Positions 1-8,190 of a stretch of DNA of 64,000 nt are shown here, piece after piece. Source of the stretch: Ensifer adhaerens (GTDB taxonomy: Bacteria; Pseudomonadota; Alphaproteobacteria; Rhizobiales; Rhizobiaceae). Position 1 is the stretch's first letter. The number at the start of each line of letters is the position of its first letter. The notes beneath the pieces were generated by a model. It was not told where the DNA came from. It saw only the letters and a program-made list of their open reading frames with translations, and ran no database searches. The stretch lies in NCBI RefSeq assembly GCF_002007205.1, contig NZ_LAZS01000008.1, positions 477,954-541,953 on the forward strand, in the 5' to 3' direction. Both the position numbers and the translations under genes were made by a program.

Positions 1-1269
1 CGGTTCCGGCAGGAAGGGGCTGTGGGTGATGTAGATGTCCCAGAGCGTCGGGTCGGCGCGGTGTTGGGTGAGCGTCGCCCAGTCGACCACCTGCAGATCG
101 ACGGTGAAGCCGGCGAGCTTCAGGTATTCGGCCGCAACCTGCGCCATCTTGTAGTGGAACTCGTACTGGCGGCTGGTGAGGATGCGCAGCGGCTCGCCCT
201 TGTAGCCGGCGGTCTTCAGCAGTTCGCCGGCCTTTTCCGGATCGGCGATATTGTAGGCGCCTTCGGTGCCGGCATCGGTGCGCCAGGTGTACTGCGAGGG
301 GTAAAGGGCCGCGTCGAGCGCATAGAAGTCGGTGGTGCCGAAGGCGGCCGCCATCATGTCTTCCATGCTGAGCGAAGCGCGGATCGCCTTGCGCAGGTCG
401 AGGTTCTTGGTCATGCCGTTGCCGGAGTTGAGCACGAAGACCGGCCAGCCGAAGGGTTGCAGCATGACGGCATCGGAGGCGCTCGAACCCTTGACGCGCT
501 CGAAGGATTCGACCGGCAGAGAATCGACATAATCATACTGACCGGAAACGGCGGCCTCGACACGGGTGTTCGGGTCCGGCACCGGCACGAAGCGGATTTC
601 GTCGGCATATTGGTGGCGGGCGCCGCCATAGCCGTTGGCCTCGCCTTCCGGCGACTTGTAGGCGTCGTAGCGGGTCAGCTGGATATACTGGTCGGCCTTG
701 CGCTCCTTCAATTGGTAGGGGCCGGTGCCGACGAAATCGGTCATCGGCTCGGCCTGCTTTTCCGACGGAAGCACGATTGCTGCGGAGTTGTTGAAGGCGA
801 GCAGCGAGACGAGCGGCGCGTAAGGCGTGTTGAGCGAGATCTTCACGGTCAGCGGATCGACCGCCTCGATGCCTGAGATCGTCGTTGCCGTCTGCTTGCC
901 GCGCGAGGCGACCTTGGTCCAGCGCTCGAGCGAGGCGACGACGTCCTTAGAGTCAAGCTCGGTGCCGTCGTGGAACTTGACGTCCGAACGCAGCTTGATC
1001 GTGTAGGTCTTGCCGTCGGCGCTGATCTCGGGAAGCGCTGCGGCCAGAAGCGGCGTCGGCTTCCAGTCCTTGTCGAAGGTGTAGAGGGTCTCGAAGATGT
1101 GCTGCGAGACGATGCCGACGAGGTCGGCCGTCGATGCCATCGGGTCGAGCGTCGGCGGTTCGCCGACGGTCGCGACGTTGATCACGCCACCCTTTTCCTG
1201 GGCAAAGGCGAGCGTCGCCGAGGCCACCAATGCTGTTCCGATAAGCAAGGCAAGTTTAGTCGATTTCAT
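1..1269 (-). CDS. ABC transporter substrate-binding protein, family 5 (peptide/nickel type), C-terminus cut by window
   Basis: The reverse strand reads open from an ATG at 1269 to the window edge, giving the first 423 residues of a periplasmic solute-binding protein of the SBP_bac_5 family. It starts with a Sec signal peptide (KSTKLALLIGTALVA, cleavage near AFA-QE). The mature part begins with the family pattern GEPPTLDPMASTADLVG and continues with KFHDGTELDSKDV and VGTGPY. These proteins bind oligopeptides, amino-acid conjugates or similar solutes and deliver them to an inner-membrane permease. An AGGAGG-like site lies just upstream of the ATG. The family is usually a little over 500 residues, so roughly 100 are missing. 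Permease and ATPase genes would be expected to the left, outside the window. A divergent racemase suggests an amino-acid or peptide substrate, which is inference. Confidence 0.9.
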   Translation of the reverse strand, partial: MKSTKLALLIGTALVASATLAFAQEKGGVINVATVGEPPTLDPMASTADLVGIVSQHIFETLYTFDKDWKPTPLLAAALPEISADGKTYTIKLRSDVKFHDGTELDSKDVVASLERWTKVASRGKQTATTISGIEAVDPLTVKISLNTPYAPLVSLLAFNNSAAIVLPSEKQAEPMTDFVGTGPYQLKERKADQYIQLTRYDAYKSPEGEANGYGGARHQYADEIRFVPVPDPNTRVEAAVSGQYDYVDSLPVESFERVKGSSASDAVMLQPFGWPVFVLNSGNGMTKNLDLRKAIRASLSMEDMMAAAFGTTDFYALDAALYPSQYTWRTDAGTEGAYNIADPEKAGELLKTAGYKGEPLRILTSRQYEFHYKMAQVAAEYLKLAGFTVDLQVVDWATLTQHRADPTLWDIYITHSPFLPEP

Positions 1270-1285
1270 GTTTTCTCCTCCTCAA

Positions 1286-1325
1286 TATTCCATAGTTATG
1301 CTATGTCGTTCTTTATTTTGGAATA
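1286..1325. promoter_or_regulatory. Inverted repeat in the SBP/racemase divergent promoter
   Basis: TATTCCA at 1286-1292 is mirrored by TGGAATA at 1319-1325, in an AT-rich patch 17 bp upstream of the binding-protein start. The arms match over 7 of 7 bases with a 26-bp spacer. The layout would suit an operator bound by a dimeric repressor. No regulator gene is adjacent on the visible side, so the binding protein is unknown. Confidence 0.35.
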
Positions 1326-1507
1326 TAAAACGGCACAAAGGTGGAAATGTCAACGGGGTGTCGCCCGCCTGTCACAATCGCTGCCGCGTCACCGGCTTCC
1401 GGAGCCGGGAAGAGTTGGTTTGTCGGGATCAAGCGCGGCGACGGGAGCTATCGCGAAGCCTCGCGATTTGTTAGCCCGGAGTCCGGTTCGAAATGGGAGA
1501 GCGTTGG

Positions 1508-2206
1508 ATGAAGGTCATCGGCCTGATCGGCGGCATGAGCTGGGAGAGTTCGGCTGAGTATTACCGGATCATCAACGAGACGGTTCGCGACCGCTTGGGG
1601 GGCGTGCATTCGGCAAAATCGCTGATGTGGTCGATGGATTTCGGCGAGATCGAGCGGCTGCAGCATCATGGCGACTGGCAGGCTCTGACCGGGGAAATGA
1701 TTGCCGCGGCACGGCGACTGGAAGCGGGCGGCGCCGATTTCCTGATGATCTGCACCAACACGATGCACAAGATGGCAGCCGACGTTTCGGCAGCCGTTTC
1801 CATTCCGCTGCTTCATATCGCCGACCCGACGGCGGCGAAAATCAAGGCCGCAGGCCTTCGAAAGGTCGGCCTGCTCGGTACGGCCTTTACGATGGAGCAG
1901 GACTTCTACAAGGGGCGGCTGAAGGAGACGTTCGGCCTCGATGTGCTGGTGCCGGAGGCGGAAGACCGGGCGAAGGTGCACGAGATCATCTATCGCGAGC
2001 TCGTTGCCGGCGTCGTCAAGGACAGCTCGCGCGACGCCTATCGCGCCATCATCGCGCGGCTTGTCGATGCCGGCGCAGAAGCGATCATCATGGGCTGCAC
2101 CGAAATCATGCTGTTGATTTCACAGGCCGACAGCCCGGTGCCGGTGTTCGATACGACCGAGATCCATGCGCTTGCCGCGGTCGATGTCGCGCTCGCAGAC
2201 ACCTGA
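1508..2206 (+). CDS. Aspartate/glutamate racemase family protein
   Basis: A 232-residue protein of the Asp/Glu racemase superfamily, starting MKVIGLIGGMSWES, which is the typical N-terminus of aspartate racemase-like enzymes. The two catalytic cysteines expected for cofactor-independent racemisation are present: C82 in MICTNTMHK and C196 in IMGCTEIM. I chose the ATG at 1508 because a GGGAGAG site lies about 6 bases upstream and because the family begins at MKxIGxxGG. An in-frame ATG at 1493 lacks this support. It is divergent from a peptide-type ABC binding protein, so it may process an imported D- or L-amino acid. The exact substrate cannot be read from sequence. Confidence 0.9.
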   Translation: MKVIGLIGGMSWESSAEYYRIINETVRDRLGGVHSAKSLMWSMDFGEIERLQHHGDWQALTGEMIAAARRLEAGGADFLMICTNTMHKMAADVSAAVSIPLLHIADPTAAKIKAAGLRKVGLLGTAFTMEQDFYKGRLKETFGLDVLVPEAEDRAKVHEIIYRELVAGVVKDSSRDAYRAIIARLVDAGAEAIIMGCTEIMLLISQADSPVPVFDTTEIHALAAVDVALADT

Positions 2207-2235
2207 CCACGGCCGGCTGGTGGCCGACCGTGGTC
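2205..2235. terminator. Hairpin between convergent genes (bidirectional terminator-like)
   Basis: GACCACGGCCGG at 2205-2216 pairs with CCGACCGTGGTC at 2224-2235 (11 of 12 bases) around a 7-base loop. It overlaps the stop codon of the racemase gene and lies 13 bp beyond the stop of the convergent small gene. There is no T-run, so termination is inferred from position and stem strength. Confidence 0.5.
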
Positions 2236-2248
2236 GCAAACGCTGGTG

Positions 2249-2542
2249 TTAGTGCAAGGTGAATTCCCGGGGCTCGCCCGGAAACAGGCTGAGAAGCGCA
2301 ATGCCCTGCTGCAAAAGCAGTTCGGCCGCCGGCAGGTCGCCGACCACCAGGTCGTCCGCACAGCCGATGATGATGTTGGCGAGGCTGATCGAGTTCTCGG
2401 CGAACCGGTCGTCGCCGATCTCGTAGGCCTTCTCGGCCGTTGCCTCGAGCGCCTCCGCCACCAGCGCCATCATGTTGGAGCGTTCATCCAGTGTCATTGC
2501 ATCAAGTGTCTTGGCGTCGGGAGTCTTGGCAGTTGTCTGCAT
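2249..2542 (-). CDS. Small hypothetical protein, 97 aa
   Basis: This is a 97-residue acidic, largely helical protein beginning MQTTAKTPDAKTLDAMTLDERSNMMALVAEALEAT. It has no signal peptide and no membrane segment. The composition (many Ala, Leu, Glu and Asp) and clean reading to a stop next to a strong hairpin support a real cytosolic protein. A GGGAAGG stretch (2548-2554) lies just before the ATG. I do not recognise a family. It is convergent with the racemase gene and could be monocistronic. Confidence 0.6.
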   Translation of the reverse strand: MQTTAKTPDAKTLDAMTLDERSNMMALVAEALEATAEKAYEIGDDRFAENSISLANIIIGCADDLVVGDLPAAELLLQQGIALLSLFPGEPREFTLH

Positions 2543-2753
2543 GATTACCTTCCCTATTGTTCAAGCCGAAATGGCCGCGCCGGCCGAGGCCGGGGGAAAA
2601 GTCTACGACTGGGGTGGGTTAAGGAGGGGAGCCGGCGTCGAACGCGGCTTCTCCATAAAGATCGTGCGCGGCGGCCCGATATGCAAGGAATGGCTACTAT
2701 GCGGCTGGCGCATGGGTCGGCGGACCCGCGTGGCGTAGACTTCAGAAGTCTTA

Positions 2754-3761
2754 TCAGATTGTTCCTATTGCATCTTTTCGTTTTCGAGTAGGGTCCCCTG
2801 GACGCCGGATACCCTCGGTCGTGATATGGGGTGGCCTTGCCGGCCATGCCAGGCTTTCGTCGACTGTCAGGCGATCTGCGGTGCATTCCTGGGCGAGAAA
2901 GTCGATGAAGGTGCGAACGGAGGGCAGAAGTCCGCGCCTGGAGGGGAAGACGGCGTGCACGATACCGGATGCCGGACGCCACTGCGGCAGCACCGGCACC
3001 AGGGCGCCGGCCGCCAGATCCTTCCAGATCATCATGGTCGGCAGCTGCACGATGCCGGCGCCGTCGAGCGCGGCCTCGCGCAGCGCCGCCATGTCGTCGG
3101 TCAGGAAGCGTGGCTCGTGCCGGACGACCGCCTGCTCTCCATCGGCGCTTTCCAGCCGCCATTCGTAGCTGTGGGTGGCCGAGGTCCAGGCGAGGCTCGG
3201 CAGGCCCGCCAGCTCAGCGGGCTCGCCGATCGGTTCCTTGAGAAAGCCGGGCCTGGCAACGAGATACTGCGAGCTGTCGTCGAGCTTGCGCATCACGAGC
3301 TCACTTCTCTCCAGCGGCGGAAACCGCACGCGGATCGAGACGTCGAAGCCTTCGGCGATCACGTCTACGCGGCGGTTGGTGCTTTCGAGCTGCAGGCTGA
3401 TTTTCGGATGCGCGGTCATGAACCGGGCGAAAAGTCGGCCGAACTGGAAGGAAATCAGTGCTGTGGGGCAGCTGACCCGGAGGCTGCCCTGGGGCTCTCC
3501 CTGGTGCTGGGCAATGAATGCATCGGCCGCCTCGGCCTCGATTAACACCGCGACGCAACGCTGGTAATATTCGCGACCGACATCGGTGACGAAGAACCGC
3601 CGCGGCGAGCGTTGGATCAGCCGGACGCCGATCCGGTCCTCCAGCATCGCAATGCGTCGGCTCAGCCGGGACTTTTGCGTTCCGGTCGCCCGTGCCGCAG
3701 CCGCAAAGCCGCCATGCTCCACGACTTGGACAAAATAGTAGAGGTCGTTCAGGTCTTGCAT
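2754..3761 (-). CDS. LysR-family transcriptional regulator
   Basis: A 335-residue LysR regulator. The N-terminal winged helix-turn-helix is clear: LNDLYYFVQVVEHGGFAAAARATG, then the recognition helix and RRIAMLEDRIGVRLIQRSPRR. The rest is the periplasmic-binding-protein-like effector domain, with SLRVSCPTALISFQFGRL opening it. It belongs to the subgroup that normally controls neighbouring oxidoreductase or hydrolase genes. It is divergent from an isochorismatase-fold hydrolase gene, 146 bp apart, which is its most likely target. The last residues (about 300 onward) are Arg/Pro-rich and look like a non-conserved tail. Confidence 0.9.
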   Translation of the reverse strand: MQDLNDLYYFVQVVEHGGFAAAARATGTQKSRLSRRIAMLEDRIGVRLIQRSPRRFFVTDVGREYYQRCVAVLIEAEAADAFIAQHQGEPQGSLRVSCPTALISFQFGRLFARFMTAHPKISLQLESTNRRVDVIAEGFDVSIRVRFPPLERSELVMRKLDDSSQYLVARPGFLKEPIGEPAELAGLPSLAWTSATHSYEWRLESADGEQAVVRHEPRFLTDDMAALREAALDGAGIVQLPTMMIWKDLAAGALVPVLPQWRPASGIVHAVFPSRRGLLPSVRTFIDFLAQECTADRLTVDESLAWPARPPHITTEGIRRPGDPTRKRKDAIGTI

Positions 3762-3907
3762 CGTTCTATTGATAGGACGCTGCGTCGGAATTCACAATCT
3801 ATTTGCATGCGCAGTCCTGCGGTAGCCTACGTTCAATCACAGCGGATCAGGCAGCAACACCTGCGCTGCCGGCGGTGAGGGAAACCAAACGAAGGAAAGG
3901 ACTTCCG

Positions 3908-4534
3908 ATGACCAAGCCCTACGTACGTCTCAACAAGGATGATGTCGCCGTCCTGCTCGTCGACCATCAGGCCGGCCTGTTGTCGCTGGTGCGCGATTTC
4001 GATCCGGACAAGTTCAAGAACAATGTCCTGGCGCTGGGCGATCTCGCCAAATACTTCAAGCTGCCGACAGTGCTGACCACCAGTTTCGAAGATGGTCCGA
4101 ACGGCCCGCTGGTGCCGGAGCTGAAGGAAATGTTTCCCGATGCGCCTTTCATTCCCCGCCCGGGTCAGATCAACGCCTGGGATAACGCGGATTTCGTCAA
4201 GGCGGTGAAGGCCACCGGCAAGAAGCAGTTGCTGATCGCCGGCGTGGTGACCGAGGTCTGTGTCGCGTTTCCGGCACTTTCGGCGATCGAGGAAGGCTTC
4301 GAGGTCTTCGTCGTCACGGACGCCTCCGGCACGTTCAACGAGGTGACGCGCGATTCCGCCTGGTCGCGCATGACCGCCGCCGGCGCTCAGCTGATGACCT
4401 GGTTCGGCGTTGCCTGTGAACTGCACCGCGATTGGCGCAACGACATCGAAGGTCTCGGCACGCTGTTTTCGAACCACATTCCGGACTACCGCAACCTCAT
4501 CACCAGCTACAACACCATGGCGGCGCGCAAGTAA
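3908..4534 (+). CDS. Isochorismatase-family cysteine hydrolase (YcaC-like)
   Basis: A 208-residue cysteine hydrolase. D19 in VLLVDHQAG and the nucleophile candidate C118 in AGVVTEVCVAFPAL match the isochorismatase fold, and GQINAWDN and VTDASGTFN resemble YcaC-type members. Such enzymes hydrolyse amide or ester bonds in small molecules; the substrate of this subgroup is mostly unknown. The start at 3908 is preceded by GAAAGGA. Upstream in-frame starts extend into the divergent promoter and were rejected. It is probably regulated by the adjacent LysR protein. A perfect hairpin terminator follows 22 bases after the stop. Confidence 0.88.
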   Translation: MTKPYVRLNKDDVAVLLVDHQAGLLSLVRDFDPDKFKNNVLALGDLAKYFKLPTVLTTSFEDGPNGPLVPELKEMFPDAPFIPRPGQINAWDNADFVKAVKATGKKQLLIAGVVTEVCVAFPALSAIEEGFEVFVVTDASGTFNEVTRDSAWSRMTAAGAQLMTWFGVACELHRDWRNDIEGLGTLFSNHIPDYRNLITSYNTMAARK

Positions 4535-4555
4535 GGCACGCCTGGCGACAAACGA

Positions 4556-4589
4556 CGAAAGCCCCGGCCTGAATTGGCCGGGGCTTTCG
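4556..4589. terminator. Rho-independent-type terminator between convergent genes
   Basis: A perfect 14-bp stem (CGAAAGCCCCGGCC at 4556-4569 with its complement at 4576-4589) closes on a 6-base loop TGAATT. The stem ends carry AAA on one side and TTT on the other, so it can serve the hydrolase gene (plus strand) and the MFS gene (minus strand). Confidence 0.8.
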
Positions 4590-4610
4590 CGTTGGCTTTT
4601 GCCGTGGTGG

Positions 4611-5795
4611 CTACGCGCGGCTGGGGGCTTGCTCGGCGTCCTGCACGTCCACGCGGGCGGCGGGCTTGAGCCGGCCGGTCAGGAGCAGGCTGACGGCGAG
4701 GAAGGGCACGAGGACGCCAAGGCCGAAGCGCATGTCGCTGTACTCGGCGATCAGGCCGATCAGGGGCGGTCCGAGCAGGAAGCCGAGCAGCGCAATGAAG
4801 GACAGGATGGCGACGCTCGCTGCGGCCGGCCGGTCCTTCTGATCGGCAGCGGCGGTGACGGCGAAGGGGAAGCCGACGGACACGCCGAAACCCATGGCGG
4901 CAAAGCCGAGAAGCGCTGCCCAGGCGGCGGGGCTTACGACCACCAGAAGCAGCCCGGTGATGCTGGCGATGCCGCAGGCACGCGCCACCGCAACCGGTCC
5001 GTAGCTCGCCTTCAGCCGGTCGCCGCCGAAGCGCCCGGCCGCCACCATGAAGGCAAAGATCGAGTAGCCGAAACCGGCGCTGGCGCTGGAAAGCCCGAAG
5101 ACGTCGCGCAGGAAGACGGCCGACCAGTCGGCGACTGCGCCTTCGGTCATGGTGATGCCAAAGACAAAGAAGCAGACGCCAAGCAACGCCCAGCCCGGCA
5201 GCTTGCGTCTGGACGGTGCCGCTTCTGCAGCCGCGGCCTCGCCGCTCTTGAGGAGCGGCAGCTTCCGGGCGAAAAAGACGCTGATCGGCAGCATGCCCGC
5301 GGCCGTCAGCGGCACTGCCCATTCCGGTGCCACGTGCAGCGCCGCGAAGCCGACGCCGACCAGGCTGCCGGTCATGATGCCGAGGCTCCAGAAGCCGTGG
5401 CAGGTGCTCATGATCAGCTGCCCGGAGTGTTTCTCGATCGCGTCGGCCTCGACATTGAGGCCGAGTTCGAGCGTGGTCAGTGCCGCGCCGACGATGGCGA
5501 GCGCCACGAAGAGCACCTCGATGTTCGGGGCCCATGTCGGCAGCCAGACGAGGGCCAGAAAGACAACGAAACCGTAGAGGATCGTGGCGCGGCCGCCGAT
5601 CCAGGCGACGAAACGTCCGGCAAACGGAAGCGTCAGCAGAATTCCGACGGGCATGCCCAGCAGCGCGATTGCCAGTTCCGCCGGGCCGAGGCCGAGCCTT
5701 TGCTGTATGTCGGGAATGCGCGGCAGCCAGGCGCCGAAGGCGATCGGTTGCAGGAAGAAGATCAGCATGATGAGCCGTTGATTGGTCATGCGCAT
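4611..5795 (-). CDS. MFS transporter
   Basis: A 394-residue inner-membrane protein with the length and hydrophobic periodicity of a 12-helix major facilitator superfamily transporter. It begins MRMTNQRLIMLIFFLQPIAFGAWLPRIPDIQQ, and this opening and the later FGYSIFAFMVAAGRFGGDRL resemble the YbjJ-type MFS subgroup. I chose the ATG at 5795 because GGGGA precedes it. A longer reading frame to 6071 would add a non-membrane Arg/Ser-rich extension over the promoter region. The substrate is unknown. It ends about 20 bp from the shared terminator. Confidence 0.88.
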   Translation of the reverse strand: MRMTNQRLIMLIFFLQPIAFGAWLPRIPDIQQRLGLGPAELAIALLGMPVGILLTLPFAGRFVAWIGGRATILYGFVVFLALVWLPTWAPNIEVLFVALAIVGAALTTLELGLNVEADAIEKHSGQLIMSTCHGFWSLGIMTGSLVGVGFAALHVAPEWAVPLTAAGMLPISVFFARKLPLLKSGEAAAAEAAPSRRKLPGWALLGVCFFVFGITMTEGAVADWSAVFLRDVFGLSSASAGFGYSIFAFMVAAGRFGGDRLKASYGPVAVARACGIASITGLLLVVVSPAAWAALLGFAAMGFGVSVGFPFAVTAAADQKDRPAAASVAILSFIALLGFLLGPPLIGLIAEYSDMRFGLGVLVPFLAVSLLLTGRLKPAARVDVQDAEQAPSRA

Positions 5796-6098
5796 TGTTC
5801 CCCGGATATCGTGTCGCACGATGCCCCCTCGGCAGCGGCGAGAGCCGTCGAGCCGATGCGGTATGTGAAGAGATTCTGATATTCTGAAAATTGTTTTCAG
5901 AGCTTGTCGCGCGGGGCCGGCTCCGTCAAGGCGATAAGAGGCCGTCAAGTCGGAAAGCGGCGCCTTTCCGATAGAATGGCTGCCAGTGTTGCGAATGTGT
6001 CGCCACCAATCTCGGATTGGTATGGCTCTGATGAAAAAAATGTACATGCCGGGCGGGGCGGGCTCTGGCACGCCCCGCGCCGCTTCGAGACTTTTGCC
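5796..6098. other. Intergenic region upstream of the MFS gene
   Basis: 303 bp without a convincing gene. It contains an AT-rich patch around 5860-5905 that carries a palindrome (listed separately) and is probably the MFS promoter. The reading frames that cross it lack ribosome sites and known motifs. Confidence 0.5.
5884..5900. promoter_or_regulatory. Perfect palindrome upstream of the MFS gene
   Basis: CTGAAAA-TTG-TTTTCAG, with 7-bp perfect arms, sits 89 bp upstream of the MFS start. It is preceded by a direct duplication of ATTCTGA (about 5874-5887). The site is AT-rich against GC-rich surroundings, as expected for a repressor operator. The regulator is not identifiable here. Confidence 0.4.
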
Positions 6099-6515
6099 CT
6101 AGCGCAGCAATTTCAACGATCCCGTCAGCGACTTGACCCATTGGGCGGCGCCGGCCAGTCCAATGCCATCGATCGTCTCCTGCGAGAGGTCACGCTGCGG
6201 AAATTGCGTTTCGTAGTCCGCGTAGCTGTGCAGCGAACGCGCGAAGGCCGGAAACGGCACGACGACGCGTCCCTCCTCCTTCGGCAGCGCCTTCAAGAGC
6301 AGCGCGCGGATCGCCGGGCCATCGGCCTGGAGAATCGGGATGGGCCGGTTGGAACTGATATCGATCGTATTCTGCCTGCTGTCCGTCAGTCGCTGGTTAC
6401 CGAGGCCGGGCATCGCCGAGCCGATGCCGATGGATATGGCCGCGATCGTGTTGGCCAGCTGACCCGGCAGAAGCTCGGGATTGACGATGATGGCGAGGCG
6501 AGTGTCCTGAAGCAC
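6099..6515 (-). CDS. DUF2000 family protein
   Basis: A 138-residue protein beginning LQDTRLAIIVNPELLPGQLANTIAAISIGIG and ending with AGAAQWVKSLTGSLKLLR. The length and the LAIIVNxxLxxGxxANxxA opening fit DUF2000, a peptidyl-tRNA-hydrolase-II-like fold of unknown function. I chose the GTG at 6515 because GAGGAAAC lies just upstream; the longer frame to 6809 would overlap the divergent AsnC gene. It is divergent from that regulator, which is its likely controller. Confidence 0.8.
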   Translation of the reverse strand: MLQDTRLAIIVNPELLPGQLANTIAAISIGIGSAMPGLGNQRLTDSRQNTIDISSNRPIPILQADGPAIRALLLKALPKEEGRVVVPFPAFARSLHSYADYETQFPQRDLSQETIDGIGLAGAAQWVKSLTGSLKLLR

Positions 6516-6657
6516 GTGGTCTGTTTCCTCTCTGTTTTTCAAGGCAGTTGCCGGGCGGGAGGATAGACCGTGTGGAGAGGTAGATTCTTTCGGATGTTGC
6601 CAACAATTATGAAGGCGCGGTAGATTATACCAGATACAACCGGAAATGAGATAGAAT

Positions 6658-7143
6658 ATGCCTGCTGTTCTGGCCCCCGCCGACGTGAAGATCCTGACCG
6701 CGCTGCAAAATGACGGGCGCTTGAGCAACCAGGCGCTGTCGGAGGAGGTGGGCATGTCGACCTCGCCCTGCTGGCGGCGCGTGCGGCAGCTCGAGGACGA
6801 CGGCGTCATCCAGGGTTACATGGCCGTTCTCAATCGCAGGGAAATCGGCCTCGGCGTGCTCGCCTTCATCCGGGTCAAGATCGACAGCCATACGGAGGCG
6901 GAAGCGGACGCCTTTGCCGATGAAGTGATGAAGCTCGATAGCGTCGTCGCCTGTTACAGCATTGCGGGCGACGCGGATTTCCTGCTCCAGGTCGTCTCGT
7001 CCGACCTCGATTCCTATTCGGATTTTGCGATGAAAGTGGTCCGTCGACTGCCGTGCATCAAGGAAATGCAAACGACCTTCGTGCTGAAGGAGATCAAACC
7101 CTATAGCGGTCTGCCCCTGCGCGCCTCGGCCGGCCAGCGCTGA
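6658..7143 (+). CDS. Lrp/AsnC-family transcriptional regulator
   Basis: A 161-residue feast/famine regulator. The N-terminal HTH reads VKILTALQNDGRLSNQALSEEVGMSTSPCWRRVRQLEDDGVI, and the C-terminal RAM (effector-binding) domain contains GIAGDADFLLQVVSSDLDSYSDF-like features, seen here as SIAGDADFLLQVVSS. These proteins act as octamer-forming sensors of amino acids. It is divergent from the DUF2000 gene with 142 bp between the starts, which suggests local control and autoregulation. Start and family are clear; the effector is unknown. Confidence 0.92.
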   Translation: MPAVLAPADVKILTALQNDGRLSNQALSEEVGMSTSPCWRRVRQLEDDGVIQGYMAVLNRREIGLGVLAFIRVKIDSHTEAEADAFADEVMKLDSVVACYSIAGDADFLLQVVSSDLDSYSDFAMKVVRRLPCIKEMQTTFVLKEIKPYSGLPLRASAGQR

Positions 7144-7155
7144 GACCTCGCCTCG

Positions 7156-8061
7156 TCAGGAGGCGGAAGCCATCAGCGGGTCTTCCCGGACAGCCTCGAC
7201 AAGGAAATCGAGAACGGTGCGCACCCGCAGCGGCACGTTCCTGCGCGAGGGGTAGACGACGCTGATCGGCAGGCGTGCGGGCGGAAACGCCGGCATGACG
7301 TTGACCAGCCGACCGGCCTCGATATCAGGGCATGCCAGGATATGGGAGAGGATCGCAAGGCCGTTGCCGGCGAGGACCGCTCGGTGCACGGCCACGGCGT
7401 TGTTGGCGACGAGCCGCGGCGCGATGCGCACGAAAACGTCGTCGGACCCCTCGGAAAACGTCCACTGGCGACCGTCGCCGGCGCGGCTGTAGCAGATGCA
7501 TTCGTGCCCGGCGATGTCGTCGGGTGTTCTTGGCTCAGGCCGCCCGGTCAGATAGTCGGGCGCGGCCACGAGAAATGCAGTCGTCCAGCCGATACGCCGG
7601 CAGATCAGGCCGCTCTCCGACACCGGACCCAAGCGCACTTCCAGATCGATGCCCTCTCCGACGAGATCCGAAGGCGACTCGCGAAAAAGCATCTCGACGG
7701 ACAGGCCCGGATGACGGCCGAGCAGGGCGGCAAGACGATCGCTGAGATAAAGGCCGAGCGGCGCGGGCAGAGTGAGCCGCACCCGGCCCGCTGCAAGCCC
7801 GGTCTCTCCGCCGGAGGCCTCGCGGAGAGCATCGACGGCCTCGACCACGCGAAGCGCCATCGGGATCATGTGCTCGCCCTCGGCGGTCAGTGCCAGCGCA
7901 TTCGTCGTTCGGTGGAGGAGGCGGGTGCTCAGGTGCTCCTCCAGCGCCGAAACCTGGCGCGAGACCGCCGGCTGCGTCAGGCCGAGATCGGTGGCCGCGG
8001 CGGAAAACGAGCCGGTCTCTGCCACCCGCAGGAAAGCTCTCAGCGCAGAAACGATATCCAT
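7156..8061 (-). CDS. LysR-family transcriptional regulator
   Basis: A 301-residue LysR regulator with N-terminal HTH (VSALRAFLRVAETGSFSAAATDLGLTQPAVSRQVSALEEHL) and the usual effector domain (RVRLTLPAPLGLYLSDRLAALL). It belongs to the subgroup related to DmlR/AphB-like regulators of oxidative or organic-acid metabolism. It is divergent from the decarboxylase-NmrA-cupin operon, whose 129-bp promoter region carries a 13-bp palindrome closer to this gene and a second, Rrf2-type motif closer to the operon. Dual control of that operon is therefore likely, though inferred. Confidence 0.9.
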   Translation of the reverse strand: MDIVSALRAFLRVAETGSFSAAATDLGLTQPAVSRQVSALEEHLSTRLLHRTTNALALTAEGEHMIPMALRVVEAVDALREASGGETGLAAGRVRLTLPAPLGLYLSDRLAALLGRHPGLSVEMLFRESPSDLVGEGIDLEVRLGPVSESGLICRRIGWTTAFLVAAPDYLTGRPEPRTPDDIAGHECICYSRAGDGRQWTFSEGSDDVFVRIAPRLVANNAVAVHRAVLAGNGLAILSHILACPDIEAGRLVNVMPAFPPARLPISVVYPSRRNVPLRVRTVLDFLVEAVREDPLMASAS

Positions 8062-8083
8062 CCGGCTTCCCCATACGTTTCGA

Positions 8084-8096
8084 CATAAGCCTTATG
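8084..8096. promoter_or_regulatory. Palindrome in the LysR/decarboxylase intergenic region
   Basis: CATAAG-C-CTTATG is a perfect 13-bp palindrome 23 bp upstream of the LysR start codon. LysR proteins bind interrupted dyads near their own promoters, so this is a candidate autoregulatory site. No experiment supports it. Confidence 0.4.
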
Positions 8097-8134
8097 CGCG
8101 GAGTTTACGCCCGATCCGCTTTACTGTCCATCAA

Positions 8135-8153
8135 TTAAGGATATCTTGTATCC
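8135..8153. promoter_or_regulatory. Candidate Rrf2 operator upstream of the decarboxylase operon
   Basis: TTAAGGA-N7-TATCC lies 37 bp upstream of the decarboxylase start. Read as a dyad it is TTAAGGATA-N5-TATCCATAA, 8 of 9 bases symmetrical, and a further half-site AAGGATA follows at 8156-8162. The same TTAAGGA-N7-TATCC occurs upstream of the Rrf2 gene at 11508-11526, which points to one regulator acting on both promoters. Confidence 0.5.
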
Positions 8154-8190
8154 ATAAGGATAACAAATGTCCGTAATTAGGAGCAAAGCC

